DNA of 64,000 nt from Tetrapyrgos nigripes (Eukaryota; Basidiomycota; Agaricomycetes; Agaricales; Campanellaceae): contig JAACJM010000088.1 in assembly GCA_013368315.1 (NCBI GenBank), forward strand, positions 276,059 through 340,058. Reading direction: 5' to 3'. The notes beneath the pieces were generated by a model, which made no database searches, was not told the origin of the DNA, and saw only the letters and a program-made list of their open reading frames with translations. The translations under genes and the position numbers were made by a program. Each line of letters opens with the position of its first letter. The stretch's first letter is position 1. Shown here piece by piece: positions 55,321 to 64,000 of this stretch.

Positions 55321-57471
55321 TCATGTTACCGGAATCGTTGGAGTTTCGGGGCATCGGGATCCAGCCGGGGTAGACGGGAGAGGGCACATGCCAGTGGGGT
55401 GATCGATGCTCTGGCAGCGGCTGCAGTCGAAGGGTTTTGTAATCGGTGCTCCCTTGCCATATAGGGCAGTTGCGAAGGTGAGTGACTTGAGTAGCTTCAA
55501 CCATTCGTGGTAGTCAGGAAAGAGTCGGGTGGGCGGATCAATATACACGTTCCAGTATAGACGAGGGGTACCCCGGTGTTGGCCCATAAGGTTAGAGGAG
55601 ACCCGCACCGAATTCAGGGTCGTCGTCAGAACACCATTGGCATTGACATTCGGTGGGAACTTGTCACGATGGTTAAGGACGAAGGTAATGAAGAGGGGAT
55701 TCTGCGAGAGCTGGTGTTGTAGGGTCCGCCTTAATTCGAATGCATGACCGTCACGGTAAGTGAAGCCGAATAGTGTCATCACAAAGGAGTCTGGTATAGC
55801 TGGTATAGCAGGAGGAGGGGCTGGGAAGGGGAAAGCCCGAAATGAGCCATGAGTCGTGTTGAGGACGCCTCTGTTGACAATTGCCTGAATCGTATTTGGA
55901 TCCGGTCCAGTTACTAGGAAGCTGTTAATGAAGCGACCCTTAAAGTCAGGGTCACGTATGGGAGAGAGCAGCGGTAACGTTAAGGATGTGTGGATTGAAG
56001 TCTTGGACGGCGCCCTCAATCATGTCCCTTGTAGCTACCTGATCGGAGCCACCATCCACAGGCGTTGCTACGAAACCACCATGGTGCTGGTAGTGGTCTA
56101 CCCATTCAGCAACCTGGGTCAAGGAAGCCCATCGAAGATGTTAGCCGCGTTGATACCAGCACTAGGAGGGTACCCTCCTACTGGAGCTTGGGCTACGACA
56201 CCCGGGTTATACGCGCCTGGGGCATTCTGGACTGGTGGAGCGAGATTCTGGGGGTTAAAATTGAAGTTGAAGGCAGGGGCATTCAGGGTGCTTGGCCTCC
56301 AGCAGCTGGGTTTGGGAGCAGGAGCAGGTGATTGAGGATGGGCAGCTTGTGGCTGGGGAGCAGCGAAGGGCGGGGGTACCGTTTGGCTATTGCTCTGTGG
56401 GGCCGGAGTAGCGGGCGTGTGAGCAGTATTCGTAGGTGGTACTACCTGTGTTGGTTGGGCCCGGGGAGTAGAAGTATGTTGGGACGACGTAGGTGGTGTA
56501 CCTCCCTGCACCGCAGGGGTAGATTGTGGGGTCTTGGTAAAAGATGGTAATGGGCGGCTACGAGCAGCATCTGTAGAACTAGTTGGTTGGCCGCTGGAGT
56601 CGCTATCGTCGACTCTGGCGCGTTTACTCCCTCGGGCCATCACTTGGAGCAGAGCTTCCAGCGCCTGGGCCAAGGTCAGTGTCGATAGCCATTCCGGTTT
56701 CTGGGCAAATAGTTGCGCCTATTTCACCTTGAGCTGCTCCTTGCGGGACCGTAGAGGCAGATCGTGGCATGAATGAAGATGGTGGGATGTTCGAGGTTGG
56801 TGGCAGATCGGTCATTGGTGAGTCCGTATCCGCGGCAGGGATGTGGAGTGAAGGAAGAGGTTGGCGCATTCGGGTCGCTTGGGGTCCACCGTTCTTCGCT
56901 TTTCCTTAGTTATGTGCGATAAATATTAGTTTCTTTGTTTTACTTTATAGTTACTTTGAGAACACACCTTTTCCTTTCCCAACGGTAGTAAAACCTTCAT
57001 CATCGGTGTGATTGGTAGTAGCAGACTCCTTGTTGGGCCTTGGGGCATGCATAGACGCTTGCACACCATCCATGGCGTTGCGCTTCTAACGGGCGAAGGA
57101 GGCCTAGACAGAGACGGAGACGAGGGACGAGATCTAGCGACTTCTGCGTAGGAGGGACGAGGCTGGGTGCCTGTGGCCTGCACAGGGTTCTGGGTTGTAG
57201 GAGTACCTGGGATAGCAGTTGGGGCCGTAGGAGGAACTGGGGTAGCAGTCGGGGTAGTGCCCAGAGCAGAAGCATTAGGAGCAGTTGGGACGGTGCCATT
57301 CGGGTTTACGAGGGGGTTTTGAACTCCACCGGTGGGGGTCGGGTTGCTCGAGGGCGGGGGAGGGGGGCCCATAGTGGAGAAAGATGAGGTACTCATAGGC
57401 GCAGCGGCAGGGGATGCATTCTGATCGTTGCTGGCTCTAGATGAAGTCTTCTTGGTGGAACGAGGAGGCAT
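55321..57471 (-). pseudogene. LINE ORF1 (gag-like), several frame breaks
   Basis: Starts MPPRSTKKTSSRAS at 57471 and continues through a long Pro/Thr/Ala-rich region. An intron-like gap or frame break (GTGTGTTCTC...ACTAAG, about 56970-56905) is followed by pieces at 56869-56624, 56673-56119 and 56019-55321 in different frames. The last piece ends with a CCHC zinc knuckle (CSRCQSIDHPTGMC) typical of LINE ORF1 and retroviral-type gag proteins. ORF1 is thus more damaged than ORF2, unless it is spliced in a way I did not resolve. Confidence 0.7.
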
Positions 57472-57600
57472 AGCGATAGAGAAAGATATAACAGTGGAAT
57501 ACAAGAGATGGAGGGCTTTGCAGAGGCGAGGGCTCGATGCAGGAGTTCTGAGGTGGTAAGAGTTTTCCACCGGCTTTTATGGTAGTAAGGACAAAGGAAG

Positions 57601-58006
57601 AGTTCTGCCATGAGGCCTCTGAGAATGGAGGTGACCTCAGCAGAGTGGAGAGATGTGACTGTAGCCAGGGGTTCTCGTCGTCGTCAATGAAAGAGACTCT
57701 GGATTTTGGCTGTCACGTGGTCGTATTCCGGTTTTTAGGATAGGGCCGGACTAGGACAGGTGTCCTTAACTGAATGGTTTCGTCTCCGGTCAAAGCGTAC
57801 TAACAAAGCAACTTTCTCCTAGTGTTATGGTGGACCGTCACAGAAGATTGATGGTAGGGTGTAGGGGTTTTACAAATACAGGGTCCGGGCCGGAAGGGTT
57901 GGTCATCGTATCGCAAAGACATTACTGAGTCGGGGCATTTACGCGTTCAACGCGTAGTATTGGCATGAAGAACTGTCTAAGGATCTTACAAACATTAATA
58001 GTGTGT
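57601..58006. other. LINE 5' region or flank
   Basis: No gene seen. The LINE 5' end should lie here or a little to the left. Confidence 0.35.
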
Positions 58007-58519
58007 CTACAATTGCGTCGTTGATCCATGTCTCCTGTTCTCTCTCTTCTCAACCTTTCCTCTACCCCCTCTACGTCTCCTTACTCGTTCCTTCGGTTCA
58101 GTCTCATTGATCGTTATTTCGTTATTGGTCGTTTCGGCGTCAGGAGGGGGTTGGAGTGAGAGGTAGAATTCGTCTGGGATAAGGGGTTTTTCTTTGGGAG
58201 TAACGAGTGTATGAAGAGGATCGGCAGGTGTGTTTTCAAGTGTGGTTCCGGTGCTGAGGAGTGGGGCAGGTGCTTCATCAAGAGGTCGGGTAGCGCTGTC
58301 TACTTCTTTCAGCAGTGTAGGGGCATCGGCAGGGGTGGCGCGCATATAAGTGAATGGAGGAAGGGTCCCAAAGCTTCCGGTGACGATGATCTTTAAGAAG
58401 GGACTGGAGGATGTGTGCGCGCCTTGAGCAATGAGCATGGTATTCTTCGTTAGGGTCGTATTATAGCTAGTGCAGAATGAGACGGGCCTGCGAGTGGTTG
58501 TGTGGTGGTACAGGATCAA
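58007..58519 (-). CDS. Hypothetical protein, 170 residues
   Basis: One uninterrupted frame. It could begin at 58519 or at the internal methionine of MLIAQGAHTSSSPFLKII, which looks like the more natural start. The middle is Pro/Thr-rich (TPADAPTLLKEVDSATRP), then KPLIPDEFYLSLQPPPDAET. The C-terminus is strongly basic (KERVRRRRGGRGKVEKRENR). No family recognised. The basic tail would fit a nucleic-acid-binding or ribosome-associated role, but that is a guess. It could also be the last exon of a larger gene. Confidence 0.4.
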   Translation of the reverse strand: MILYHHTTTRRPVSFCTSYNTTLTKNTMLIAQGAHTSSSPFLKIIVTGSFGTLPPFTYMRATPADAPTLLKEVDSATRPLDEAPAPLLSTGTTLENTPADPLHTLVTPKEKPLIPDEFYLSLQPPPDAETTNNEITINETEPKERVRRRRGGRGKVEKRENRRHGSTTQL

Positions 58520-58891
58520 GGTTATTTATGGGTCTGAAACTACAGGTTTATAACAAAGAGGATGAGTGGCCTGAGTGGCTATAATCGAAAACTGTGGAAG
58601 AATTGGAACGTCTGTTGTTCTCGTCCATAGTTAAAGTGGACGTGAGGGCAGTTGGTATACCCAGGAACGGCTCTCGAGTTCGTTACACACCGGTGTGATG
58701 TGTTGCATGCTCGAGAGACCTATGAGTCCCTGCTCTTGCCCACCGACCCAGTCATAGATCGTGGGAAAAACCCTACCAGGTGACGGTAGCGGTTCAAGAG
58801 GCCCCCCGTACCGCTTGCTTTTCAAACCCCATTCGCACGCCCAGTTTATCCTCGTCGTTTTTCGTCGCTGCGCTTTCTTCAGGATCATAGT

Positions 58892-59537
58892 TAGGGCTCC
58901 GCACCGTCCCAGTACTGTACGGTACTGGTACCGTACAACGGATACGGTCCTGTACCGTATGGAACTTTTTGATCACAAAAATATGGGGTTGTACGGGTTC
59001 AGCCCGTATATGACCGTCTTCTTTACGACCGTATTACGGGTTTGTACGGTGTACGGGTCGGTCAAGCCTCGGTGACAAGTTTTCCTTCAACCTTTGACCG
59101 TTTCGCCCAGTTTTGGTCATTTTATTGTACATAAAGTACTTGGTACACTGTAAAACCCAAGCCCGGAGAGCATCTTCATGCAAATTCGGATGAAAAAAGG
59201 TCTTAACGTGATATTGTTTAGATGTCAATGAGCTACAAAGTCAAGTGAAAAGTTTCAGACAGCTACCCTAACGTGCACAACCTCAAAATCTGTCCTCCAG
59301 CACAATCCTAAGCTCTCAAGGACAGTACAAAGCCGCTAAAAGGTAAGCCTTCTGTATTATTTCACTCAGCCACACCAGTACGAACCGTATCCAGTAATAC
59401 TGCTGTACCCGTACCCGTCCAGTATCATACAGGCTTCAAAATGAACCAGTACGATTACTGGTATGGGTATGCCGTACCAGTACTGAGCCTGCAAAATTTA
59501 CAGGTGTACCAGTATTACTGGACGGTGCAAACCCCTA
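58892..59537. mobile_element. 646 bp TIR element, hAT-like ends
   Basis: The ends are TAGGGCTCCGCACCGTCC and, inverted, TAGGGGTTTGCACCGTCC. Inside are many GTACCGGTAC/CCAGTACTG-type palindromes. T/CAGGG ends are common in hAT MITEs, but the flanks (ATCATAGT and ATTACGAG) do not form a clear 8 bp duplication. No coding capacity. Confidence 0.7.
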
Positions 59538-59990
59538 ATTACGAGGCCGAATGAAATGAGGTGTCAGTTCCAATGCCAAAGGGTGAGAAGGTGTACCCAT
59601 TTTCCCGTATTTCTCAACGATCTTCAGGTTCAAACCAAGAAAATTCAAAGCTAGTCATTGAGCTTGATTGTGAACGTACTTCCAAGTACATGCACACACG
59701 ATTCCGAAGCATGAAGAGAACATAGTGGCAAAAGTGTAGAGTTTATCAAGAGGTTATACTCGCCTTGCGATTGTATGAATTGCTTGAACGGACGATACTG
59801 GCTCGTACCGTGAGTACTTACTACTTACAATTTATGAGTCGTTGACAGTAAACTGACTTCAAGTTCTAGTGCATGATTGCCATGAATTTGAGTACATTGT
59901 GAGAACTGTCATAATTCCAGGTAGTTTGGACCAAGGAGTGAAGGAAGGACATGACAACTAAACTGAGTAAAGTGGGCGGGCAGGGGGGCG
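59538..59990. other. Spacer, no feature seen
   Basis: Non-coding spacer between two MITE-like elements. Its last eight bases (59983-59990) are the left TSD of the next element. Confidence 0.35.
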
Positions 59991-60761
59991 CAAGGGGGAG
60001 GCAAAAAAAAAATTAAGGATATAGGCCGGAAAAATTTTTAAGGCCTCGGACGCCTGGACCAACCAACCACCTCGTGTGAATATCTCTATATAAGGGAATT
60101 ATTTGTAATAATTTGTAATCCTTAGCCGCGTCATCCAGTTATGACGATCGCTTCGACCCTCCCACTACCGTCGAGCGCGTTTCTCGCTTGTACAAGCCTC
60201 GCATTCCCATCTGTTAGAGGGATATCCAAGGCCTACACAATCCATATGGTACTAGGTCATATCAATGTGTCAGTATCGTAGTAGAACTACTGTAAGTGCA
60301 AAAGTTTCTTCGTCTTCTCAGTCTCAATCCTCCTTTTCCCATCCTTCTGACATGTAGCACTTCGCCAGTGTCGGTTGACAAAATTTTGTATACCAGCCGT
60401 CCCAACTTGTATTTCTTTTGCACAGTCCGGACAGGTGACTCTTCCATTGATGACCTGTATGCTCTCGAGCTCCTGGAAGGTATGGCATTAGGTATGGCAT
60501 TAGAATGTATACAATAGATAGCATATGTATTCACCGGTGGAAGCTTCGACATGTTTTCGGAACTGTTTGACGTGGCAGCAAGTATGTATATTAACCGAGT
60601 CCCGCTCTCAGGTGTATTACTTGTCCTAAAACTACCTTAAAATGTACCAAAAATGACACCAAAACGCTAAAAATTTTCCCATATAAAAAAATTTTTAAGG
60701 GGATTTTGGTCCGAACCACGGACCAGCCCTATATCACTCGGCTAATTTTTGCGGCCCCCTT
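59991..60761. mobile_element. Short non-autonomous relative of the 8891-15654 transposon
   Basis: The left end CAAGGGGGAGGCAAAAA and the inverted right end CAAGGGGGCCGCAAAAA resemble the CAAGGGTGGTCAAAAA start of the large element. The subterminal AAAAATTTTTAAGG-CTCGG motif near 60030-60052 matches 8929-8950. GGGGGGCG flanks both ends (59983-59990 and 60762-60769), an 8 bp duplication as in the large element. The exact terminal base on the right is ambiguous because it falls in a G run. No transposase. Confidence 0.72.
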
Positions 60762-60769
60762 GGGGGGCG

Positions 60770-61291
60770 TGATTGTAGTCACAAAATGTGCTGATGTTTG
60801 GCTCACAACCGGAGAGCCCGCCACAGGCCCGATGCCGGCGGCAGCCACAGAAGCAAAAGCTAATCGAGTGTTAGCAATCGACTAATCTCTGTCTGCTCCA
60901 CGTCCGCTCGTCTGCTCTGCCTTGCTCCGCGGTGTTCACTAGTTTGATTATTTATGCATGATTTGTCTCATTTACGTTCCTTTCGACCAAAAATTTACCT
61001 TTCCTCGGCCTAATTGTTACTGTTAAATCACCCCCCCTTTATCATACCACCCCTACCTGCTGGATATCTGGTGTTGTTGTATCTTGTATCTTACCTAGTA
61101 TCTTGTCTGCTTGAGCTTTTGTCTCACCCTGCATCAGTTAATGCAAAATAAAAGGATTGACTTTGGATTGACCTGTAGATTTCGGCTGGACTGCCAGTTT
61201 GAGGAAAGTTGTTTCTCTGAGCTGGGGTACATAAGACTTCAAACAAAGATACTCAGTTCTTCACAAGTTCTCTTTGAAGGGAATAACATTA
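60770..61291. other. Intergenic region, nothing assigned
   Basis: GC-rich then pyrimidine-rich sequence with a C7 run near 61030; no gene or RNA recognised. Confidence 0.35.
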
Positions 61292-62441
61292 TCACCCCTT
61301 TATTACGTCCATAGGACTATCGAATTCAGTTTTAACGGGAACAGGGGGAAGAGAACTGCTACTACTAGGCATGGTAATGATACCCATACTCGCTTCTTCA
61401 CCTTCTATTGCGGATTGAGAAGAGGAAGAAGCAGAAGCGGGGAAACCAGAATGCGAGACGATAGACGCTTGCACAGGAGGAGGCGCAACACTGGGAAAAT
61501 GGGACGGTTTAGTATCTGGTTCTGGAAGCATTGGGATTCGTGTCGAGTCAGAGGCGTGAGCACTCTCGGATTTGGGAATATCAGGCACATGAAGATTCTG
61601 CTCGCCGGTATTATAAACAGGAGCAGAAGTGCTTGCAGTTGGATTAATGGGACTAATTGCCGCAGATTCGCTGCCAGAGTGTGTCGAAGAGGAAGATGAT
61701 GGGTTGTTGACGGGGAGTGTCGGTGTAGGTATGGGTGAAGTTTTCACTTTCACTTCGACAGTGTCCTTCGCTGTCTCGACATTATGTGTGTCTTTGCCTA
61801 GAAAGGGGTTTAGAAGACTAGTCAAGGTGTTAAGCAGGTCACGAACCCGTAACCGACTCGTCTACTTCTTGCACAGTTTGAGTTATCGCTGACTTAGCAT
61901 CCTGAATGCTTTCCACAATCTCTCCCCGGTCCTTGCGTAATATCTTGAGTGCAGACGAACGGATACCGTCGAGGAAAATAGAGTCAGAGAACATTTGCAT
62001 ATCAGCGACAGCTCTCTCTACCACCGGAAACCTCGAAAAGCATGCGTTAGACGAAGTGAAAAAGGGAACCTGTTATGCATGGTGTACCGTTTTATGTCCT
62101 GCACAAGATCATCCCGAAGCTTGAGTTTCTTGTCCTTCTCGAGATACAAGGCATCTATTTCCGCAGCGCGTTTTGTCCTAATGGTTTCTCGACCGATATC
62201 CTCTAGTTTCCTCTTAAAACTAGGAAGACCTTCCTTCAAGATTCGGCCTTCAGCGCAACGACATTGACCAACCGAGGAGAAACTTACACCCTTCTGAAAT
62301 TCGGCCAATAACTCCCGTCTCAGTCTATCAAATTCGCCCGATTTTTTGAATCTGGTAAGAAGAGAGTTAGAGGGATTTTGAAGGCGGTAAAAAAAACAGG
62401 CATTACTCTTCAACCAACTGGTTGGGATTGGAGATGGGCAT
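61292..62441 (-). CDS. SHG1: COMPASS component Shg1 / BOD1-like protein
   Basis: Shg1 belongs to the Set1/COMPASS histone H3K4 methyltransferase complex. Five exons give one frame of 323 residues: 62441-62407, 62351-62290, 62247-62088, 62031-61843 and 61817-61292. All introns are GT-AG, 30-60 bp, and phases agree. The start is MPISNPNQLVEEFKKSGEFD, continuing RLRRELLAEFQKG, which matches the conserved N-terminal Shg1/BOD1 helix (…LV..FK..G.FD..RR). A charged helical stretch (LPSFKRKLEDIGRE; LYLEKDKKLKLRDDL) and a second helix (GIRSSALKILRKDRGEIVES) follow. The C-terminal half is Ser/Pro-rich and disordered, ending FDSPMDVIKG. The intron between exons 4 and 5 uses the donor GTGACC, chosen because only it keeps frame. 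It is divergent from HEM12 with 106 bp between starts. Confidence 0.78.
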
Positions 62442-62547
62442 TTTGACCCATAAAGGTCAGTTGCAAAAGAGATAATATTAGATTAGATTATGTACACGTC
62501 GGCTAAGCGCTGAGCAGACGCGTTTCTCCTCTTCCTCTACTTCCACC
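62442..62547. promoter_or_regulatory. Bidirectional promoter region, SHG1-like / HEM12
   Basis: Only 106 bp separate the two start codons, so both promoters and 5' leaders overlap. There is no clear TATA box; a pyrimidine-rich tract (CTCCTCTTCCTCTAC) precedes the HEM12 ATG. Confidence 0.6.
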
Positions 62548-63794
62548 ATGGCTGACTTCCCACCGCTCAAAAATGATCTTCTTTTACGTGCAGCTCGAGG
62601 TATGACACTGTTTTGGACATCTATACAAGTACCAATCATCTACCAGGCGAAGACACGGAGCGTGCACCCGTCTGGATCATGCGACAAGCAGGACGTTATT
62701 TACCAGGTCGGTTCCTTCTCTTGATAAAGTTTGAAATCGTCAACATCTGTCTTCAGAATTCAGAAAAGTACGGGAGGACCATGGGTTCTTTGAAATTTGC
62801 CAGACCCCCGAGCTTGCTACTGAAATCACTGCCCAACCGATCCGACGGTATTCTGGCCTGATCGATGCGTCTATCATTTTCAGTGACATCTTGGTTGTTC
62901 CTCAGGCCATGGGCATGGAAGTCCTGATGAACCCAGGACCCCAGTTCCCAGATCCGCTCAACACTCCGGAGGACGTGCAAAAACTGAAGACAGTCGTTGA
63001 CGTGAATAAGGAACTTGGATATGTTTTCGAGGCCCTCACCATGACGAGGAAGGAGTTGAAAGGAGAGGTACCTCTGATTGGTTCTGCGGTGCTCCTTGGA
63101 CACTGTTCTCGTACATGATTGAAGGGGGTGGAACGAAAACTTTCCAAAAGTGCAAAACCTGGATCTTCAAATACCCCGAAGAGTCAAAAGAATTGCTCGG
63201 ACGTATAGCGGAAGTCTGTGTTGATTTCCTCGTTGGTCAAGTGAAAGCTGGTGCTCAGGTCCGTCTGTTCTTTTGCTTCTTCGTCCTACTTCTGAACTTC
63301 AAATCCATGTTTTACAGCTCCTGCAAGTATTCGACTCCTGGGCAGGTGAACTATCATCTCACGACTTTCAGGAGTTCTCTTTCCCCACTCTCCACTATAT
63401 CTCCCAACACGTCCGTGAACGTCTCAAAGCTAATAACCTTCCTATCGTGCCTATGACGTTGTTCGCGAAGGGTGCCAACACCTCTCTCTCCTTCCTGGCA
63501 CAAAACTCTGGATACGACGTCCTCGGTCTAGATTGGTGTATCGATCCGGCGGAAGCACGTCGTATTGTCGGCGACAAAGTTGCATTGCAGGGAAATATGG
63601 ACCCGATGCTACTGTACGCTGGGAAACCGGCTATTGAGAGTGCTGTGAAGAGAATGTGTGAAGGTTTCCACACAGGTAAAGGTGGTTGGATTGCAAACTT
63701 AGGACATGGGATTACGCCTGGTGTTGACCCGGATGATGTCCGATGGTTCTTTGAATGCGTGCACAAGTATTCGGCGAAGAAACAGGCATTGTAG
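62548..63794 (+). CDS. HEM12: Uroporphyrinogen decarboxylase (with an apparent 1 bp deletion)
   Basis: This cytosolic haem-pathway enzyme converts uroporphyrinogen III to coproporphyrinogen III. Exons are 62548-62599, 62647-62706, 62757-63258 and 63318-63794, with GT-AG introns in consistent phase. The first signature [13 protein letters not shown] is intact, as are [37 protein letters not shown] and [10 protein letters not shown]. The ending is [10 protein letters not shown]. The full length would be about 363 residues, as in yeast Hem12. Within the second signature (G-FCGAPWTL region, 63078-63090) one base is missing: GGTTCTGCGG gives a frameshift and a stop at 63117, while one more T would read through to [11 protein letters not shown]. 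The enzyme is essential, so a sequence error or a second allele is more likely than a dead gene. Confidence 0.93.
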
Positions 63795-64000
63795 ACGAAT
63801 TGTAGAGGATAGATAAAAACAAGTAACCGTCGGAAAGAGAACTAAATGTTTTGTAGACCTTATTGGAATATATATTCATACAATCACGTAGATTAATCAC
63901 GGAGATGAATGTAGCTCTGCAGTCCTCGATCTATCCTATCCCTGTAAGAGACGGATTCAGCTCGGTACTTGACCCGAAAAGAGTACGTACGAAATGCGAT
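63795..64000. other. HEM12 3' flank
   Basis: Contains the probable transcript end; no feature seen up to the window edge. Confidence 0.4.

Larger units (their letters stand above)
48947..57600 (-). mobile_element. Tad1-like LINE retrotransposon, nearly complete
   Basis: A minus-strand non-LTR element. Its poly(A) tail appears as 43 T at 48947-48989, ORF2 (endonuclease-RT-RNase H) lies at 54941-49235, and a gag-like ORF1 lies at about 57471-55321. The 5' end is not delimited; 57600 is an estimate just past the ORF1 start. No target duplication could be matched because the 5' junction is unknown. The single HET gene copy to the left loses its 3' end ~250 bp from the tail, so insertion and truncation may be linked. 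ORF2 is almost intact, so the element is young relative to those at 1-28 kb. Confidence 0.9.

Noticed and set aside
1..64000. tRNA or rRNA genes
   Set aside because: No convincing A/B box pair with a cloverleaf or rRNA core sequence was found by eye. A covariance-model scan would be decisive.

Overview
The window looks like a piece of an Agaricomycete (mushroom-forming basidiomycete) genome. The evidence is class I hydrophobins with two ~50-80 bp introns, a HET-domain gene, Plavaka-type transposases, a Tad1-like LINE with RNase H, and host genes with many short introns. No tRNA, rRNA, CRISPR array or bacterial-type operon was seen.

Layout. 1-28.4 kb is a CpG-poor transposon graveyard. In order it holds: a degenerate Ty1/copia element inserted in a repeat carrying the 3' end of a UDP-glucose dehydrogenase gene; a hypothetical gene remnant split by a TA-flanked MITE; a 6.8 kb DNA transposon (8891-15654) with 11 bp terminal inverted repeats and a perfect 8 bp target-site duplication, itself carrying a nested Tc1-like element with ~420 bp inverted repeats; a broken Plavaka transposase head-to-head with a broken DUF6698-like gene; an SNF2 helicase 3' fragment; and a foldback element. 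28.5-48.9 kb is mixed host and duplicated sequence: a hAT-type MITE with perfect 8 bp TSD, a hydrophobin, allantoinase, a BTB-like fragment, two further hydrophobins on a tandemly duplicated ~1.4 kb block, a dead HET gene, the C-terminal third of UDP-glucose dehydrogenase, a secreted Pro/Ser/Thr-rich repeat protein, nested TIR elements, and an intact HET gene. 48.9-57.6 kb is a nearly complete Tad1-like LINE on the minus strand. 57.6-64 kb returns to host sequence with two MITE-like elements, then a COMPASS Shg1/BOD1-like gene divergently paired with uroporphyrinogen decarboxylase (HEM12), which has an apparent 1 bp deletion.

How things fit together. Several repeats exist here as one CpG-rich and one CpG-decayed copy. 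The copia insertion can be dated relative to this decay, because its 5 bp target duplication (ACGCG in the empty-site copy at 33432) now reads ATGTG on one side and ACACA on the other: the same CpGs deaminated on opposite strands. The strongest candidate for something undescribed is the 8891-15654 element and its apparent short relative at 59991-60761. They define a DNA transposon family with 8 bp TSDs and a large transposase-like protein that I cannot assign to a named superfamily.
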